NCBI RefSeq assembly: GCF_041915215.1
Contig: NZ_JAYSBV010000007.1
Source of the DNA: Zoogloea sp021286885
Lineage (GTDB): Bacteria > Pseudomonadota > Gammaproteobacteria > Burkholderiales > Rhodocyclaceae
Length of the DNA stretch: 64,000 nt
Direction: 5' to 3' (one strand)
This document shows, piece by piece, positions 1 to 8,306 of the stretch. The notes below the pieces were generated by a model. It made no database searches and was not told the DNA's origin. It saw nothing but the letters and a program-made list of their open reading frames with translations. Both the position numbers and the translations under genes were made by a program. Position 1 is the stretch's first letter; the number at the start of each line of letters is the position of its first letter.

Positions 1-624
1 AAAGGCGTGGTGGCCAACTTCCGCTGCGCCCTCCCCCACCGCGACACCGCCTTCCAGTGGTTCCGCCCGGATGGCGTGCTGGCCTATCTGCCCCTGCCCG
101 ACCAGCAGATGTCCATGGTCTGGTCGGCCCCCGATGCGCTGGCCGACGAACTTGTCGCCCTGCCCCCCGAAGCCCTGTGTGCCCGGGTCGCTGAGGCCGG
201 CGGCTTCCGCCTCGGAGAACTGGAACTCATCACCCCTGCCGCCGCCTTCCCCCTGCGCCTGATGCGGGTGAATGAAGTGGTACGCCCACGCCTCGCCCTC
301 ATTGGCGACGCGGCCCATGCGATTCACCCGCTGTCGGGGCACGGCATCAACCTGGGCTACCAGGATGCCCGTACCCTGGCCGCCCAGCTGGCCGATCTGC
401 CCGACTGGCGCGATCCGGGCGACCTGAGCCTGCTGCGGGCCTACGCCCGGGCCCGGGCCGAAGAAACCGCCCTGCTCCAATACACTACCCACGGGCTCAA
501 TCGCCTGTTCAAGCCGGCCAACCCGCTGCTGGCCGGGCTGCGCAACCTGGGGCTGAACCTTACCAACCAGTTCCCGGTCTTACGTAACAGCTTGGTGCGC
601 TATGCCGTTTCGGGCCATTTCTGA
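1..624 (+). CDS. UbiH/UbiF/Coq6-family FAD-dependent hydroxylase, 3' part
   Basis: This is the C-terminal part (about 207 residues) of a flavoprotein monooxygenase; the 5' end lies outside the window. The visible part carries the second FAD-binding motif of the family, ALIGDAAHAIHPLSGHGIN, followed by NLGYQDA and a helical tail that ends VRYAVSGHF. The family hydroxylates the aromatic ring of ubiquinone precursors in the cytosol at the membrane. The N-terminal Rossmann motif that would separate UbiH, UbiF and UbiI is missing, so no symbol is given. The next gene, a DsbC-like isomerase, follows after about 50 bp on the same strand and may be co-transcribed. Confidence 0.9.
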   Translation, partial: KGVVANFRCALPHRDTAFQWFRPDGVLAYLPLPDQQMSMVWSAPDALADELVALPPEALCARVAEAGGFRLGELELITPAAAFPLRLMRVNEVVRPRLALIGDAAHAIHPLSGHGINLGYQDARTLAAQLADLPDWRDPGDLSLLRAYARARAEETALLQYTTHGLNRLFKPANPLLAGLRNLGLNLTNQFPVLRNSLVRYAVSGHF

Positions 625-675
625 GCCCTTGCGCCGCCTCTCACATCCACCCCTGATCCGCCTTCTGGAGATTTC

Positions 676-1425
676 ATGAAGCTTCCCTTCCTTCGCCCGC
701 TGCTGGCTGCGCTCCTGATGAGTGCCGGCCTGGCCCAGGCCACCGCTCCCAATGACGAGGCCAGCGTGCGCAAGAACCTCGACACATTCTTCGGCACCCA
801 GGCGGTGGAAAGCGTCAAGAAAACCCCCTACGGCGGTCTCTACGAAGTGGTACTCAAGAGCGGCGAGCTGATCTACACCGACGCAGCCGTCAGCTATCTG
901 ATCGACGGCCAGCTGATCGACGCCAAGACCAAGCGCAACATCACCCAGGCCCGCCTCAACCAGCTCCAGAAGATCGACTTCGCCACCCTGCCCCTCGATC
1001 AGGCCATCAAGCAGGTCAAGGGCAACGGCAAGCGGGTAGTGGCCAGCTTTGAAGACCCCAACTGCGGCTACTGCAAGCGTCTGGCCAAGGATCTGCAGGG
1101 CCTGAAGGATGCCACCGTGTATACCTTCCTCTATCCCATCCTGAGCCCAGACTCCACCGAGAAGTCCCGCAACATCTGGTGCAGCAAGGATAAGGCCGCT
1201 GCCTGGAATGACTGGATGACCGGCAACAAGACCCCGGCCGCCGCCCCCGCCGGTTGCGACACCACCGCCATCGACAAGAACGTGGCTCTGGGCCAGAAGC
1301 TGCGGGTCAGCGGCACCCCGACCATCTTTACCGCCGACGGCAACCGCCTGCCCGGCGCCGTCCCCCTCGCCCAACTGGAACAGGCCATGACCCAGGCCGC
1401 CGGTGGCAAGGACGCCAGCAAATAA
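676..1425 (+). CDS. dsbC: DsbC-family periplasmic thiol:disulfide isomerase
   Basis: A 249-aa secreted protein with a clear Sec signal peptide (residues 1-24, cleavage near AQA-TA). It has an N-terminal dimerisation region and a C-terminal thioredoxin fold with the redox pair C130-GY-C133 and the cis-proline loop GTPTIF (P215). Two further cysteines (C169, C194) match the structural disulfide of DsbC. The family shuffles wrong disulfides in periplasmic proteins and is kept reduced by DsbD, which is not in the window. The start is supported by the ribosome site TGGAGA before ATG 676. CGYC is the motif typical of DsbC rather than DsbG or DsbA. Confidence 0.93.
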   Translation: MKLPFLRPLLAALLMSAGLAQATAPNDEASVRKNLDTFFGTQAVESVKKTPYGGLYEVVLKSGELIYTDAAVSYLIDGQLIDAKTKRNITQARLNQLQKIDFATLPLDQAIKQVKGNGKRVVASFEDPNCGYCKRLAKDLQGLKDATVYTFLYPILSPDSTEKSRNIWCSKDKAAAWNDWMTGNKTPAAAPAGCDTTAIDKNVALGQKLRVSGTPTIFTADGNRLPGAVPLAQLEQAMTQAAGGKDASK

Positions 1426-1472
1426 GCCTCCCCAAGCAGCGCGCGCGCTCGCCAGATAGCACCACCGCCGTA

Positions 1473-1512
1473 CAAAGCAGAACAGCCGGGAATCCCCGGC
1501 TGTTCTGCTTTG
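1473..1512 (+). terminator. Intrinsic terminator after dsbC
   Basis: A perfect 18-bp stem (1473-1490 with 1495-1512) closes on a four-base loop. It lies 47 bp after the dsbC-like stop and before the convergent EAL gene, so it can serve both strands. No long T-run follows on the plus strand, so efficiency there is uncertain. Confidence 0.8.
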
Positions 1513-1549
1513 TGGCTTTAACTTTTAAAAACGGAAGATATGCAGCTGC

Positions 1550-2404
1550 TTAAGCGGCAATCCGGTCGTTGGCGGCTTGATAGACCGGACGGCAGGCAAT
1601 GGCGGGGCGACCGATCAGGTTGCCCTGCAGCCAATCCATCCCCACTTCACGGGCGACTGCCAGCTGGAGCGGGTTTTCGATGTACTGGCACACCATGCGG
1701 CTGTTGAGGCGGCGGATTTCGGCGCTCAGATCCACCACGATGCGGCGCGCCAGACTCAGGTGACCCGAGTGGCCAATCAGGCTGCGATCCAGCTTCACGA
1801 TATCCGGCCCCAGGGTTTCCAGGCGTTCCAGATCAGCACCATGGCGCCCAAAGTTGTCGAGGGCCACCCGGTAGCCCCGGCTGCGCTGCTGCTGGAGGGC
1901 GCGGGCGATGGGATTCACATCCGAGAGGCCGTCGTCGGTCACTTCCAGCACGATGCGTTCGGGGCTCAGACCGCAACGGCTCAACAGGGTCTCGAACTCA
2001 TGCCCATGGTCCAGCCCCGCCACGCGCAGCACCTGGGGATGCACGTTGAGGGACAGGAAACCATCCTGCTGGTCTTTTTCGAGCAAAAAGTTGAGGGCAT
2101 GCAGACTGCGGCAGAACTGATCCAGGAACACCAGATCGGCATCCGACCCGGCCAGGTCGAACAGGCTTTCGGCGGGCTGGCTGAGGCCTTCGGCATCCAC
2201 TAAATACAGATGAGCCTCATGCCCCAGCACCTGGCCACTGGCGCTATCGGCCACCGGCTGAAACAGGCTATCGAGGGTCCAGGCGCCAAACTGCCCCTGC
2301 ACCCGCCCTTCCGTCATTTTCAGGCCCACATCTTTCCCGCACTGGGACGGAAAAACGTGTTGGTGGCGCTGATTAACGTAATGAACGAGTTCGGTGAGGG
2401 GCAT
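1550..2404 (-). CDS. Degenerate EAL-domain protein (likely no phosphodiesterase activity)
   Basis: A 284-aa cytosolic protein whose residues 45-275 form an EAL fold, the family that hydrolyses cyclic di-GMP. Several catalytic positions are changed. The EAL signature is EAH (63-65), the usual DDFG loop is DNFG (183-186), and the AEGVE loop is CQYIE (239-243) with the first Glu replaced by Gln. The Asn of LSLN (120), Glu of VLEV (154) and K204/D206 of KLD are kept. This pattern suggests a c-di-GMP binding or protein-interaction role rather than catalysis (inference). No GGDEF, PAS or membrane segment is attached. The start is supported by GGAG seven to ten bases upstream. Confidence 0.88.
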   Translation of the reverse strand: MPLTELVHYVNQRHQHVFPSQCGKDVGLKMTEGRVQGQFGAWTLDSLFQPVADSASGQVLGHEAHLYLVDAEGLSQPAESLFDLAGSDADLVFLDQFCRSLHALNFLLEKDQQDGFLSLNVHPQVLRVAGLDHGHEFETLLSRCGLSPERIVLEVTDDGLSDVNPIARALQQQRSRGYRVALDNFGRHGADLERLETLGPDIVKLDRSLIGHSGHLSLARRIVVDLSAEIRRLNSRMVCQYIENPLQLAVAREVGMDWLQGNLIGRPAIACRPVYQAANDRIAA

Positions 2405-2583
2405 GATTTTTTCTCCGGTAATGCGGTGCGGCGTATGTCAGGCTAGGCTGTCTGCAAGATACAGACCAGTGGTGCACTGCCCAACCAAGAATTTACGCGC
2501 AACTTATTACAGAATTCACATACCTGCCCTTCACCCCTGAAAACAAGCGATAAATTTAACCAAGTTTGACTCAAACAGCATAT

Positions 2584-3843
2584 TTAGCGCGGCATTTGAT
2601 CCCGAGGCCATAGCACCCACATCTCCCCCTTCTGGCGCATCCGCCCTGCCATGGTGCCGGCCTCGGGCCCAAAGCCCCAGAAGAAGTCACCCCGCACGCC
2701 GCCCTTGATGGCAGAGCCGGTATCCTGGGCCATCATCAGCCGCTGGAGGGGCTGGGTGCTCAACGGATTGGTGGTCGACAGGAACACCGGTGCGCCCAGG
2801 GGCACGCTGCGGGGATCCACCGCCATGCTGCGCCCTTCGGTCAGGGGCTGCCCCAGCGCACCCACCGGGCCGCCCGGGGTGTTGGGCACTTCCTTGAAGA
2901 AGATGTAGCTGGGATTCACCGCCAGCAGCTCGTTCAGGCGCGCCGGGTTGGCCCGCACCCAGTTCTTGATGCCATCCATGGAGGCCTGCTCCAGCTTGAG
3001 TTCGCCCTTATCCACCAGCCAACGGCCAATGGATTGGTAGGGATAACCGTTGGTATCCCCATAGGCCAGCCGCACCAGACTTCCATCGGGCAGCTGTACC
3101 CGCCCCGAGCCCTGAACCTGCATGAAGAACAGCTCGATGGGATCGGCCGCGTACAGCAGGGTTTTGTGGGCAAAACGCTCCGGCGTCCGGTTGATCTCGG
3201 CCCGGGTGTAATAGGGCACCACCTTGTTGTGTCCGCCCATCCGGCCCCGCACCCGCAAGCCCTTGAGCTCAGGATAAGCATCGCTCAGATCCACGTTGAG
3301 CAAGTCATCCGGCACCCCGATGACGGGCCAATTGTAATCCCGCGACTTGGCACGGCTGCCCCGGATCAGGGGTTCGTAATAACCGGTGATCAGGCCTTCC
3401 TTGGTGCCATCCGGGTTCAGCACCCGCCAGGGGCTGAAGCGCCCTTCAAAGAAACGGCGGATTTCGCTGCCCGAAGGGGTCGTCCCCAGGGCGCGCCCCG
3501 CCTCGCACACGGGCTGCCACACGGGCTGACGGGCCAGACCCCGGCACGAGGCCATGAAGGCTGGCCAGGATTCTTCCAGTGCATCAGCGTTCCAGCCCGG
3601 CAGCTCAGACCACTCTGCCGGCTGGAGCGGGCGCCCCAAGGCCGGCACGCTTGCCAGGGGCGGGCTGCTGCGGGTGGAGGAGGACGCGGGCGCGGGCGTA
3701 GCCACCGGAGCAGGCTTGCTGGGTGCGGCAGGTTCTGAACGAGACTCCACCACCGGCGGGGCCGTCGTCGTGGAGCACGCCGCCAGCACCAAGGCCGTCA
3801 GCAGGGGAAAGGCAGACTGAACACGGAGAAATCGGGGCAACAT
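2584..3843 (-). CDS. mltA: Membrane-bound lytic murein transglycosylase A
   Basis: A 419-aa outer-membrane lipoprotein that cleaves the glycan strands of peptidoglycan and forms 1,6-anhydro-muramyl ends. I chose ATG 3843 because it places a lipoprotein signal at the N-terminus (FPLLTALVLAAC, lipobox LAAC); upstream in-frame starts would add about 60 basic residues before it. The MltA domain follows a Pro/Ala/Ser-rich linker. The C-terminal 3D region contains DTGSAIKGG and the RGDFFWG segment, including the Asp of the active site. Length fits the family. It is divergent from the downstream 39-aa microprotein / DUF815 genes. Confidence 0.95.
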   Translation of the reverse strand: MLPRFLRVQSAFPLLTALVLAACSTTTAPPVVESRSEPAAPSKPAPVATPAPASSSTRSSPPLASVPALGRPLQPAEWSELPGWNADALEESWPAFMASCRGLARQPVWQPVCEAGRALGTTPSGSEIRRFFEGRFSPWRVLNPDGTKEGLITGYYEPLIRGSRAKSRDYNWPVIGVPDDLLNVDLSDAYPELKGLRVRGRMGGHNKVVPYYTRAEINRTPERFAHKTLLYAADPIELFFMQVQGSGRVQLPDGSLVRLAYGDTNGYPYQSIGRWLVDKGELKLEQASMDGIKNWVRANPARLNELLAVNPSYIFFKEVPNTPGGPVGALGQPLTEGRSMAVDPRSVPLGAPVFLSTTNPLSTQPLQRLMMAQDTGSAIKGGVRGDFFWGFGPEAGTMAGRMRQKGEMWVLWPRDQMPR

Positions 3844-3931
3844 GGATGGGGTACACTCGCGCCTGGCAAAACCAAAGCGCCCGAGTATAGCGAGGCTTGC
3901 TGCAACCCGGGCCGGAAAAAGGACTCTTTCC

Positions 3932-4051
3932 ATGTGGCTGATCGGCCTTGAACTGGGCATTGCTGCCCTTCTGCTGCTGGTGGTCGGTCTGGCCCTGCGA
4001 ACGCCCAAGCAGCAGGACAACCCGGAAACGGAAACGCCCCCCCATGAATGA
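3932..4051 (+). CDS. 39-aa single-span membrane microprotein
   Basis: A short frame of 39 residues: a hydrophobic segment (WLIGLELGIAALLLLVVGLA, residues 2-21) followed by a polar tail rich in Thr, Pro and Glu. ATG 3932 has a plausible purine-rich ribosome site (GGAAAAAGGAC, 10-20 bases upstream). Its stop overlaps the start of the DUF815 ATPase gene by eight bases (ATG 4044, TGA 4049-4051), which suggests translational coupling. I do not recognise the family. The hydrophobic span and coupling argue for a real gene, perhaps a membrane partner of the ATPase (inference), but it could be a leader peptide. Confidence 0.5.
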   Translation: MWLIGLELGIAALLLLVVGLALRTPKQQDNPETETPPHE

Positions 4052-4910
4052 TTTCACCCCCCTCCTCACCCGCGCCGAGCGTCTGCTGGAGCGCCTCGAA
4101 AGCCTGCTGCCGGGCGGCGCCCCGGTGGCCCCCGACTGGAACGTCGCCATCGCCTTCCGCTGGCGCCGCAAGCAGCAGATGACAGCCCTGGTGCCGGTGC
4201 GCCACCCCCACCAGATTCGCCTGGATGATCTGCAGGACATCGAAGACAAAAAAGCCCGTATCCTTGCCAACACCCGCCAGTTTCTGGCCGGCAAGCGGGC
4301 CAACAATGTGCTGCTGACGGGCGCCCGGGGCACTGGCAAATCTTCCTTGGTGAAGGCCATGCTCACCGAGTTTGCCAACCAGGGCCTGCGCCTGATCGAG
4401 GTGGACAAGGATGATCTGGTGGATCTGCCCGACATCATCGAGCTGCTCCACGACCGGCCCGAACGCTTCATCGTGTTCAGCGACGACCTCTCCTTTGAAG
4501 ACGGCGAGCCCGCCTACAAGGCCCTCAAGAGCGTGCTGGACGGCTCCCTCGCCGCCCTGCCCGACAACGTGCTGATCTACGCCACCTCTAACCGGCGCCA
4601 CCTGATGCCGGAATACTTCGCCGAAAACGCCGCCACCAAGCACAAGGACGGCGAAATTCACCCGGGCGAGGCCGTCGAGGAAAAAATCTCCCTGTCCGAA
4701 CGTTTCGGCCTGTGGATTTCTTTCTACCCCTTCAGCCAGGACGAATACCTGGCGGTGGTGCACCACTGGCTCAGCCAGTTCGGGGTGCCCGCCGATGCCA
4801 TTCCCGCCGCCCGCACCGACGCCCTCCAGTGGGCCCTGCTGCGCGGCTCGCGCAGTGGCCGGGTGGCCTGGCAGTTCGCCCGGGATTACGCCGGACGGTT
4901 TGAAGCATGA
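4044..4910 (+). CDS. DUF815-family P-loop ATPase
   Basis: A 288-aa cytosolic AAA-like ATPase. It has Walker A GARGTGKS (93-100), a Walker B-like strand (FIVFSDDLSFE) and the family block NVLIYATSNRRHLMPE. A second conserved block, LSERFGLWISFYPF, lies before the C-terminal lid. The biochemical role of DUF815 proteins is not established. I chose ATG 4044, which overlaps the upstream microprotein; earlier in-frame starts read through that gene's hydrophobic segment in another frame. The stop overlaps the start of the Nudix-ThiE gene as ATGA (4907-4910), so the three genes form a tightly coupled unit. Confidence 0.9.
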   Translation: MNDFTPLLTRAERLLERLESLLPGGAPVAPDWNVAIAFRWRRKQQMTALVPVRHPHQIRLDDLQDIEDKKARILANTRQFLAGKRANNVLLTGARGTGKSSLVKAMLTEFANQGLRLIEVDKDDLVDLPDIIELLHDRPERFIVFSDDLSFEDGEPAYKALKSVLDGSLAALPDNVLIYATSNRRHLMPEYFAENAATKHKDGEIHPGEAVEEKISLSERFGLWISFYPFSQDEYLAVVHHWLSQFGVPADAIPAARTDALQWALLRGSRSGRVAWQFARDYAGRFEA

Positions 4911-5863
4911 GCGCCCCCGCCAAGAAAAACGTGCGGGTAGCCGCCGCCGTGATCACCCGCCCCGACGGCAGCTTCCTGCTCGGTCAGCGCTGTGCCGAAA
5001 CCTTCTATCCGGGCTACTGGGAGTTTCCCGGCGGCAAGGTCGAAGCCGGCGAAACGCCGCGCCAGGCCTTGATCCGCGAACTCCAGGAAGAACTGGATCT
5101 GGAAACCGACGAAGCCTGGCCCTGGCTCACCCGGGAGCACGACTACGAGCACGCCCACGTCAAGCTTTACTTCTTTGAAGTGCCCGCCTGGCATGGCGAG
5201 CTGCGCGACCGGGTACACAGTGCCCTCTCCTGGGAAATGCCCGGCCAGGTGCAGGTGGGCCCCATGCTGCCCGCCAACGGCCCCATCCTGAAAGCCCTCG
5301 CCCTCCCGCGCCAGATGGGCATCACCCAGGCCCATGCGGTCGGCGTCGCCCCCCAGCTGGCCCAGCTGGACGGGGCCCTCGCCCGGGGGCTCAAGCTGGT
5401 GCAGATCCGCGAAGCCGCCCTGCCCGCCGACGCCCGGGAAAGCTTTGCCCAGCAGGTGGTGGAACGCTGCCACACCCACGGCGCCCTGGCCCTGGTGAAT
5501 GGCGATGCGGCCCTTGCCCGCCAGATCGGCGCCGATGGGCTGCACCTGCCCGCCGCCCAGCTTGCCACCTGCAGCACTCGCCCCGACTTTGAATGGGTGG
5601 GCGCCGCCTGCCACACCCGGGCCGAACTGGAGCACGCCGCCCGCCTGGGGCTGGATTACGCCCTGCTGGGCCATGTGCTGCCCACCCCCAGCCACCCGGA
5701 TGAACCCGCCCTGGGCTGGGATGAATTCAGCGCCCGGGTGGCCGAACTCTCCATCCCGGTGCTGGCCTTGGGCGGCCTGGGGCCCGATGCCATGGCCACC
5801 GCCCGGGCGGCGGGCGCCCACGGCATCGCCGCCATTCGAGGGATCTGGACCCTAGCGGGCTGA
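4907..5863 (+). CDS. Nudix hydrolase (MutT-like) fused to a ThiE/TenI-like domain
   Basis: A 318-aa two-domain protein. Residues 8-130 are a Nudix domain with the box beginning G43 (GGKVEAGE then RELQEEL, E49, R57, E58, E61, E62), as in MutT 8-oxo-dGTP diphosphatases that clean the nucleotide pool. Residues about 140-318 are a TIM barrel like thiamine-phosphate synthase/TenI (GADGLHLPAAQL, LLGHVLPTPSH, ALGGLGPDAMATA). In the barrel the usual QxRxK strand reads VQIREAA, so the phosphate-binding Lys is missing and true ThiE activity is doubtful. This fusion is known in proteobacteria. The start overlaps the DUF815 stop. Confidence 0.9.
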   Translation: MSAPAKKNVRVAAAVITRPDGSFLLGQRCAETFYPGYWEFPGGKVEAGETPRQALIRELQEELDLETDEAWPWLTREHDYEHAHVKLYFFEVPAWHGELRDRVHSALSWEMPGQVQVGPMLPANGPILKALALPRQMGITQAHAVGVAPQLAQLDGALARGLKLVQIREAALPADARESFAQQVVERCHTHGALALVNGDAALARQIGADGLHLPAAQLATCSTRPDFEWVGAACHTRAELEHAARLGLDYALLGHVLPTPSHPDEPALGWDEFSARVAELSIPVLALGGLGPDAMATARAAGAHGIAAIRGIWTLAG

Positions 5864-5881
5864 AGCCACCCTTCGCCCAAA

Positions 5882-5920
5882 CACAAAGGCCGCCCCGAGT
5901 CATCGGAGGCGGCCTTTGTG
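5882..5920. terminator. Bidirectional terminator between Nudix-ThiE and yacG
   Basis: A perfect 13-bp inverted repeat (5882-5894 with 5908-5920, arm ending AAAGGCCGCC) lies in the gap between two convergent genes. A-rich and T-rich arm ends fit termination from both sides. Confidence 0.75.
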
Positions 5921-5934
5921 GCTTTATGCGGCGC

Positions 5935-6138
5935 TTACGGATTACGGCGCAGGAGCGGGTCTGCGTCTTCATCCAGGGGCTGCTCGCCCGCGATCCGGTA
6001 TTCATCCTTGGCCCAGGCGCCCAGATCGATCAGGCGGCAGCGTTCGGAGCAGAAAGGGCGATGCGGGCTCTGGGGGCCCCAGGCCACCAAAGTGGCACAG
6101 GTGGGGCACTTAACCTGGCGAACAGGGGTTTCGGACAT
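5935..6138 (-). CDS. yacG: DNA gyrase inhibitor / zinc-binding protein YacG
   Basis: A 67-aa protein with the complete YacG zinc site C11-x2-C14 ... C30-x3-C34 (KCPTC and FCSERC), followed by the conserved RLIDLGAWAKDEYRI and an acidic tail. YacG binds GyrB and blocks gyrase from DNA. It lies 32 bp downstream of zapD on the same strand, the standard coaE-zapD-yacG order of beta- and gammaproteobacteria. Confidence 0.95.
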   Translation of the reverse strand: MSETPVRQVKCPTCATLVAWGPQSPHRPFCSERCRLIDLGAWAKDEYRIAGEQPLDEDADPLLRRNP

Positions 6139-6170
6139 CGGGAGTGAGTCAGGCTATCAGGTTATCAGGT

Positions 6171-6926
6171 TCAGAGATTGCAGAAAGTCAGCTCAAACGG
6201 CACATCCGCCGTGGCCTGACGGGGGCGCGCCACGCACTCGGCCTGCATGAAGCGGATGTTGAGGGCGTACTTGTTGGCGCTGGTCTCGGGCACGCACATG
6301 GCTTCGAGCTTGAGGGATACCCGCAGCATCTGCACCGTGCGCCCGGTCATGGTCATCTGGAAGGCGCCCTTGGCAGCCTGCATTTTTTCCGGCTGACCGC
6401 TAGCGCGCAGCAGGCGCAGCACAATGGCCAGCCCGTCGCGCAGGGGCAGGAGCGGATTGAGCCAGGCCTCCAGATCCTTGCGCCGCAGCTCGGGGGAACG
6501 GCAGCGCCAGTGGTGGTAAGACGGCAGGTCGAACTCACAGGCGCCCCCGGGAATCGCGGCCCGGCTGCGGATGTTCATCAGCCACTCGTTTTCGCGCAGG
6601 TACTGGCCAGTCTTGCCCGCCATGGCCAGGAGCGAGGCGGAGGCCTGTTCGATCTCATACAGGGCACCGGCCAGCGCATCTTCGGAAATCTGGGGATTGT
6701 TGCGAAACGAGACCAGAATCTGGCGCTGGCGCTCCAGCTCCTGCACCAGATCAACCTTCAGATCGGCCCGGCTCGCCACTTCAAGGATTTCGAACAGGGT
6801 CTGGAGCGCCACGTGGTGCTCCATGGCCCCATCGGCCTGGAGAAAATGGGCGACCTTGGCGAACAGGTCTTCCAGTCTGAGAAGCGTGCGGACCCGCTCG
6901 TTGAGGGGATATTCGTATGTGATCAC
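6171..6926 (-). CDS. zapD: Cell division protein ZapD
   Basis: A 251-aa cytosolic FtsZ-binding protein. It begins ITYEYPLNERVRTLLRLEDL, the family hallmark, and is mostly helical. ZapD crosslinks FtsZ filaments and stabilises the Z-ring. The start is taken as GTG 6926 because the conserved N-terminus begins immediately after it and no ATG is nearby. It lies between coaE and yacG on the same strand, with 54 bp to coaE. Confidence 0.95.
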   Translation of the reverse strand: MITYEYPLNERVRTLLRLEDLFAKVAHFLQADGAMEHHVALQTLFEILEVASRADLKVDLVQELERQRQILVSFRNNPQISEDALAGALYEIEQASASLLAMAGKTGQYLRENEWLMNIRSRAAIPGGACEFDLPSYHHWRCRSPELRRKDLEAWLNPLLPLRDGLAIVLRLLRASGQPEKMQAAKGAFQMTMTGRTVQMLRVSLKLEAMCVPETSANKYALNIRFMQAECVARPRQATADVPFELTFCNL

Positions 6927-6980
6927 GCGCGGGCCTGGGAGGGATGTTTAACAATATCGAACGGACCGGCGGGCATCATA

Positions 6981-7598
6981 TCACAGGGCATTTCCAGAAG
7001 CCGCCAGGCTCAGGTAGCGGGGGTGCAGGGTGGCCACCCGGGTGGCCAAGTGGGCCAGCCCGTCAGCGTTTTCGATCACGTCATCGGCCACCGCGAGACG
7101 TTCGGCGCGGCTGGCCTGGGCTGCCATGATGGCGCGCACCTGGTGTTCATCCAGCCCGTTGCGGGCCATCACCCGGGCCACCTGCACGGCTTCAGGGCAA
7201 TCCACCACGCAGATGCGCTGCACCCGCTCCCGGTAACTGCCCGACTCCACCAGCAGGGGCACCACCAGCACCGCATAGGGGCCCGAAGCTGCCGCGCACT
7301 GGCGGTCACTTTCGGCCCGGATCATGGGGTGCAGGATAGCCTCCAGACGGCGCCGGGCGTCAGGCGTTTCAAAGGCCAGGGCCCGCATCGCCGGGCGGTT
7401 GAGGGCCCCATCGGGGTCCAGCACCCCGGCGCCAAACTCGGCCTCCAGGGCGCCCATCGCCCCGCCTCCGGGGCCGGTGAGCCCGTGGGCGATCAGGTCG
7501 GTATCGATCACCGGCACCCCCAGGGCAGCAAAGCAATTGGCCACCGCCGTCTTGCCGCTGCCAATGCCGCCGGTCAGCCCGAGAATCCAGGCACTCAC
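6981..7598 (-). CDS. coaE: Dephospho-CoA kinase
   Basis: A 205-aa P-loop kinase for the last step of coenzyme A synthesis, phosphorylating the 3'-hydroxyl of dephospho-CoA. Walker A GGIGSGKT lies at residues 10-17, followed by GVPVIDTDLIAH (the conserved DxD/D region) and the CoA-binding HPMIR. The start is GTG 7598: it overlaps the upstream stop as GTGA, and this start gives the canonical N-terminus SAWILGLTGG. It shares its operon with coaX, so two CoA-pathway genes lie within 1.5 kb. Confidence 0.95.
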   Translation of the reverse strand: MSAWILGLTGGIGSGKTAVANCFAALGVPVIDTDLIAHGLTGPGGGAMGALEAEFGAGVLDPDGALNRPAMRALAFETPDARRRLEAILHPMIRAESDRQCAAASGPYAVLVVPLLVESGSYRERVQRICVVDCPEAVQVARVMARNGLDEHQVRAIMAAQASRAERLAVADDVIENADGLAHLATRVATLHPRYLSLAASGNAL

Positions 7599-8296
7599 GG
7601 CGCGCACTCCAGGCGCGAGAGGCCCTGCATCTGTTCGGTCAGGGTGCTGGTGAAATCGGTGAGCACATCGCTCGGGCCCCGGATTTCCACCCGCATCAGA
7701 CTCCCGCCCCGGGCCTGGATCTGGGCACTGCGCACCCCCTTGCCCTTGAGCAGATCCAGCAAACGGGCCGCCCCCTGCTCGGTCTTGTACAGCCCCAAAG
7801 AAATGGCATGCTGATTGGGGCCCCCATCGTTCACGATGAAGAGGTCGGTGACGCCCAGCTTCTGCAGCTCGGTCAGTTTGCGCTCTGCCGCATCCCGGGA
7901 GCCCAGGGAAGGAATATGCACCCACCAGGAGCTGGGGTTGTCGCCCCGGGATTCAGACACCTTCAGCCCATCGGCCTTCACGGCCCGCGCCTCGATATCC
8001 CGGGCCCGCTCGGCATTCAAACCGCCAAAAGCGACACAGGCCAGGGGGGCGGGCGCTTCAGGCTGGGCCGAAGCCGGGGCCGAGGCTGGCGCCACGCCCT
8101 TGTCGGTCGGCGCAGCCACCGCCACCGGCGGCTGGGCTGGGCCCGGCATCAAGTGCATACGCTCGGCGTTGAGCTGATTCTCAAGCCGCTCGGGCTCCCC
8201 TTTCGGCAGCCCGTTACCCAGCCAGCCTTTCCAGACCACCAGCGCCAGCACATTGGCCAGCCCCAGCACAAGCACAGTCGCACGCAGTGAATTCAT
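7595..8296 (-). CDS. Membrane-anchored SPOR-like domain protein
   Basis: A 233-aa protein with one N-terminal transmembrane segment (LRATVLVLGLANVLALVVW), a Pro/Ala-rich linker (about residues 55-90) and a C-terminal part that resembles a SPOR repeat domain (WWVHIPSLGSRDAAERKLTELQKLGV, then ISLGLYKTEQGAARLLDLL). SPOR domains bind denuded peptidoglycan at the septum. I chose ATG 8296, which puts the membrane span at the N-terminus. It lies between coaX and coaE and overlaps coaE as GTGA. Its function is inferred only from the fold; a cell-division or envelope role is plausible. Confidence 0.8.
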   Translation of the reverse strand: MNSLRATVLVLGLANVLALVVWKGWLGNGLPKGEPERLENQLNAERMHLMPGPAQPPVAVAAPTDKGVAPASAPASAQPEAPAPLACVAFGGLNAERARDIEARAVKADGLKVSESRGDNPSSWWVHIPSLGSRDAAERKLTELQKLGVTDLFIVNDGGPNQHAISLGLYKTEQGAARLLDLLKGKGVRSAQIQARGGSLMRVEIRGPSDVLTDFTSTLTEQMQGLSRLECAP

Positions 8297-8306
8297 GAGC
8301 TCAAGA

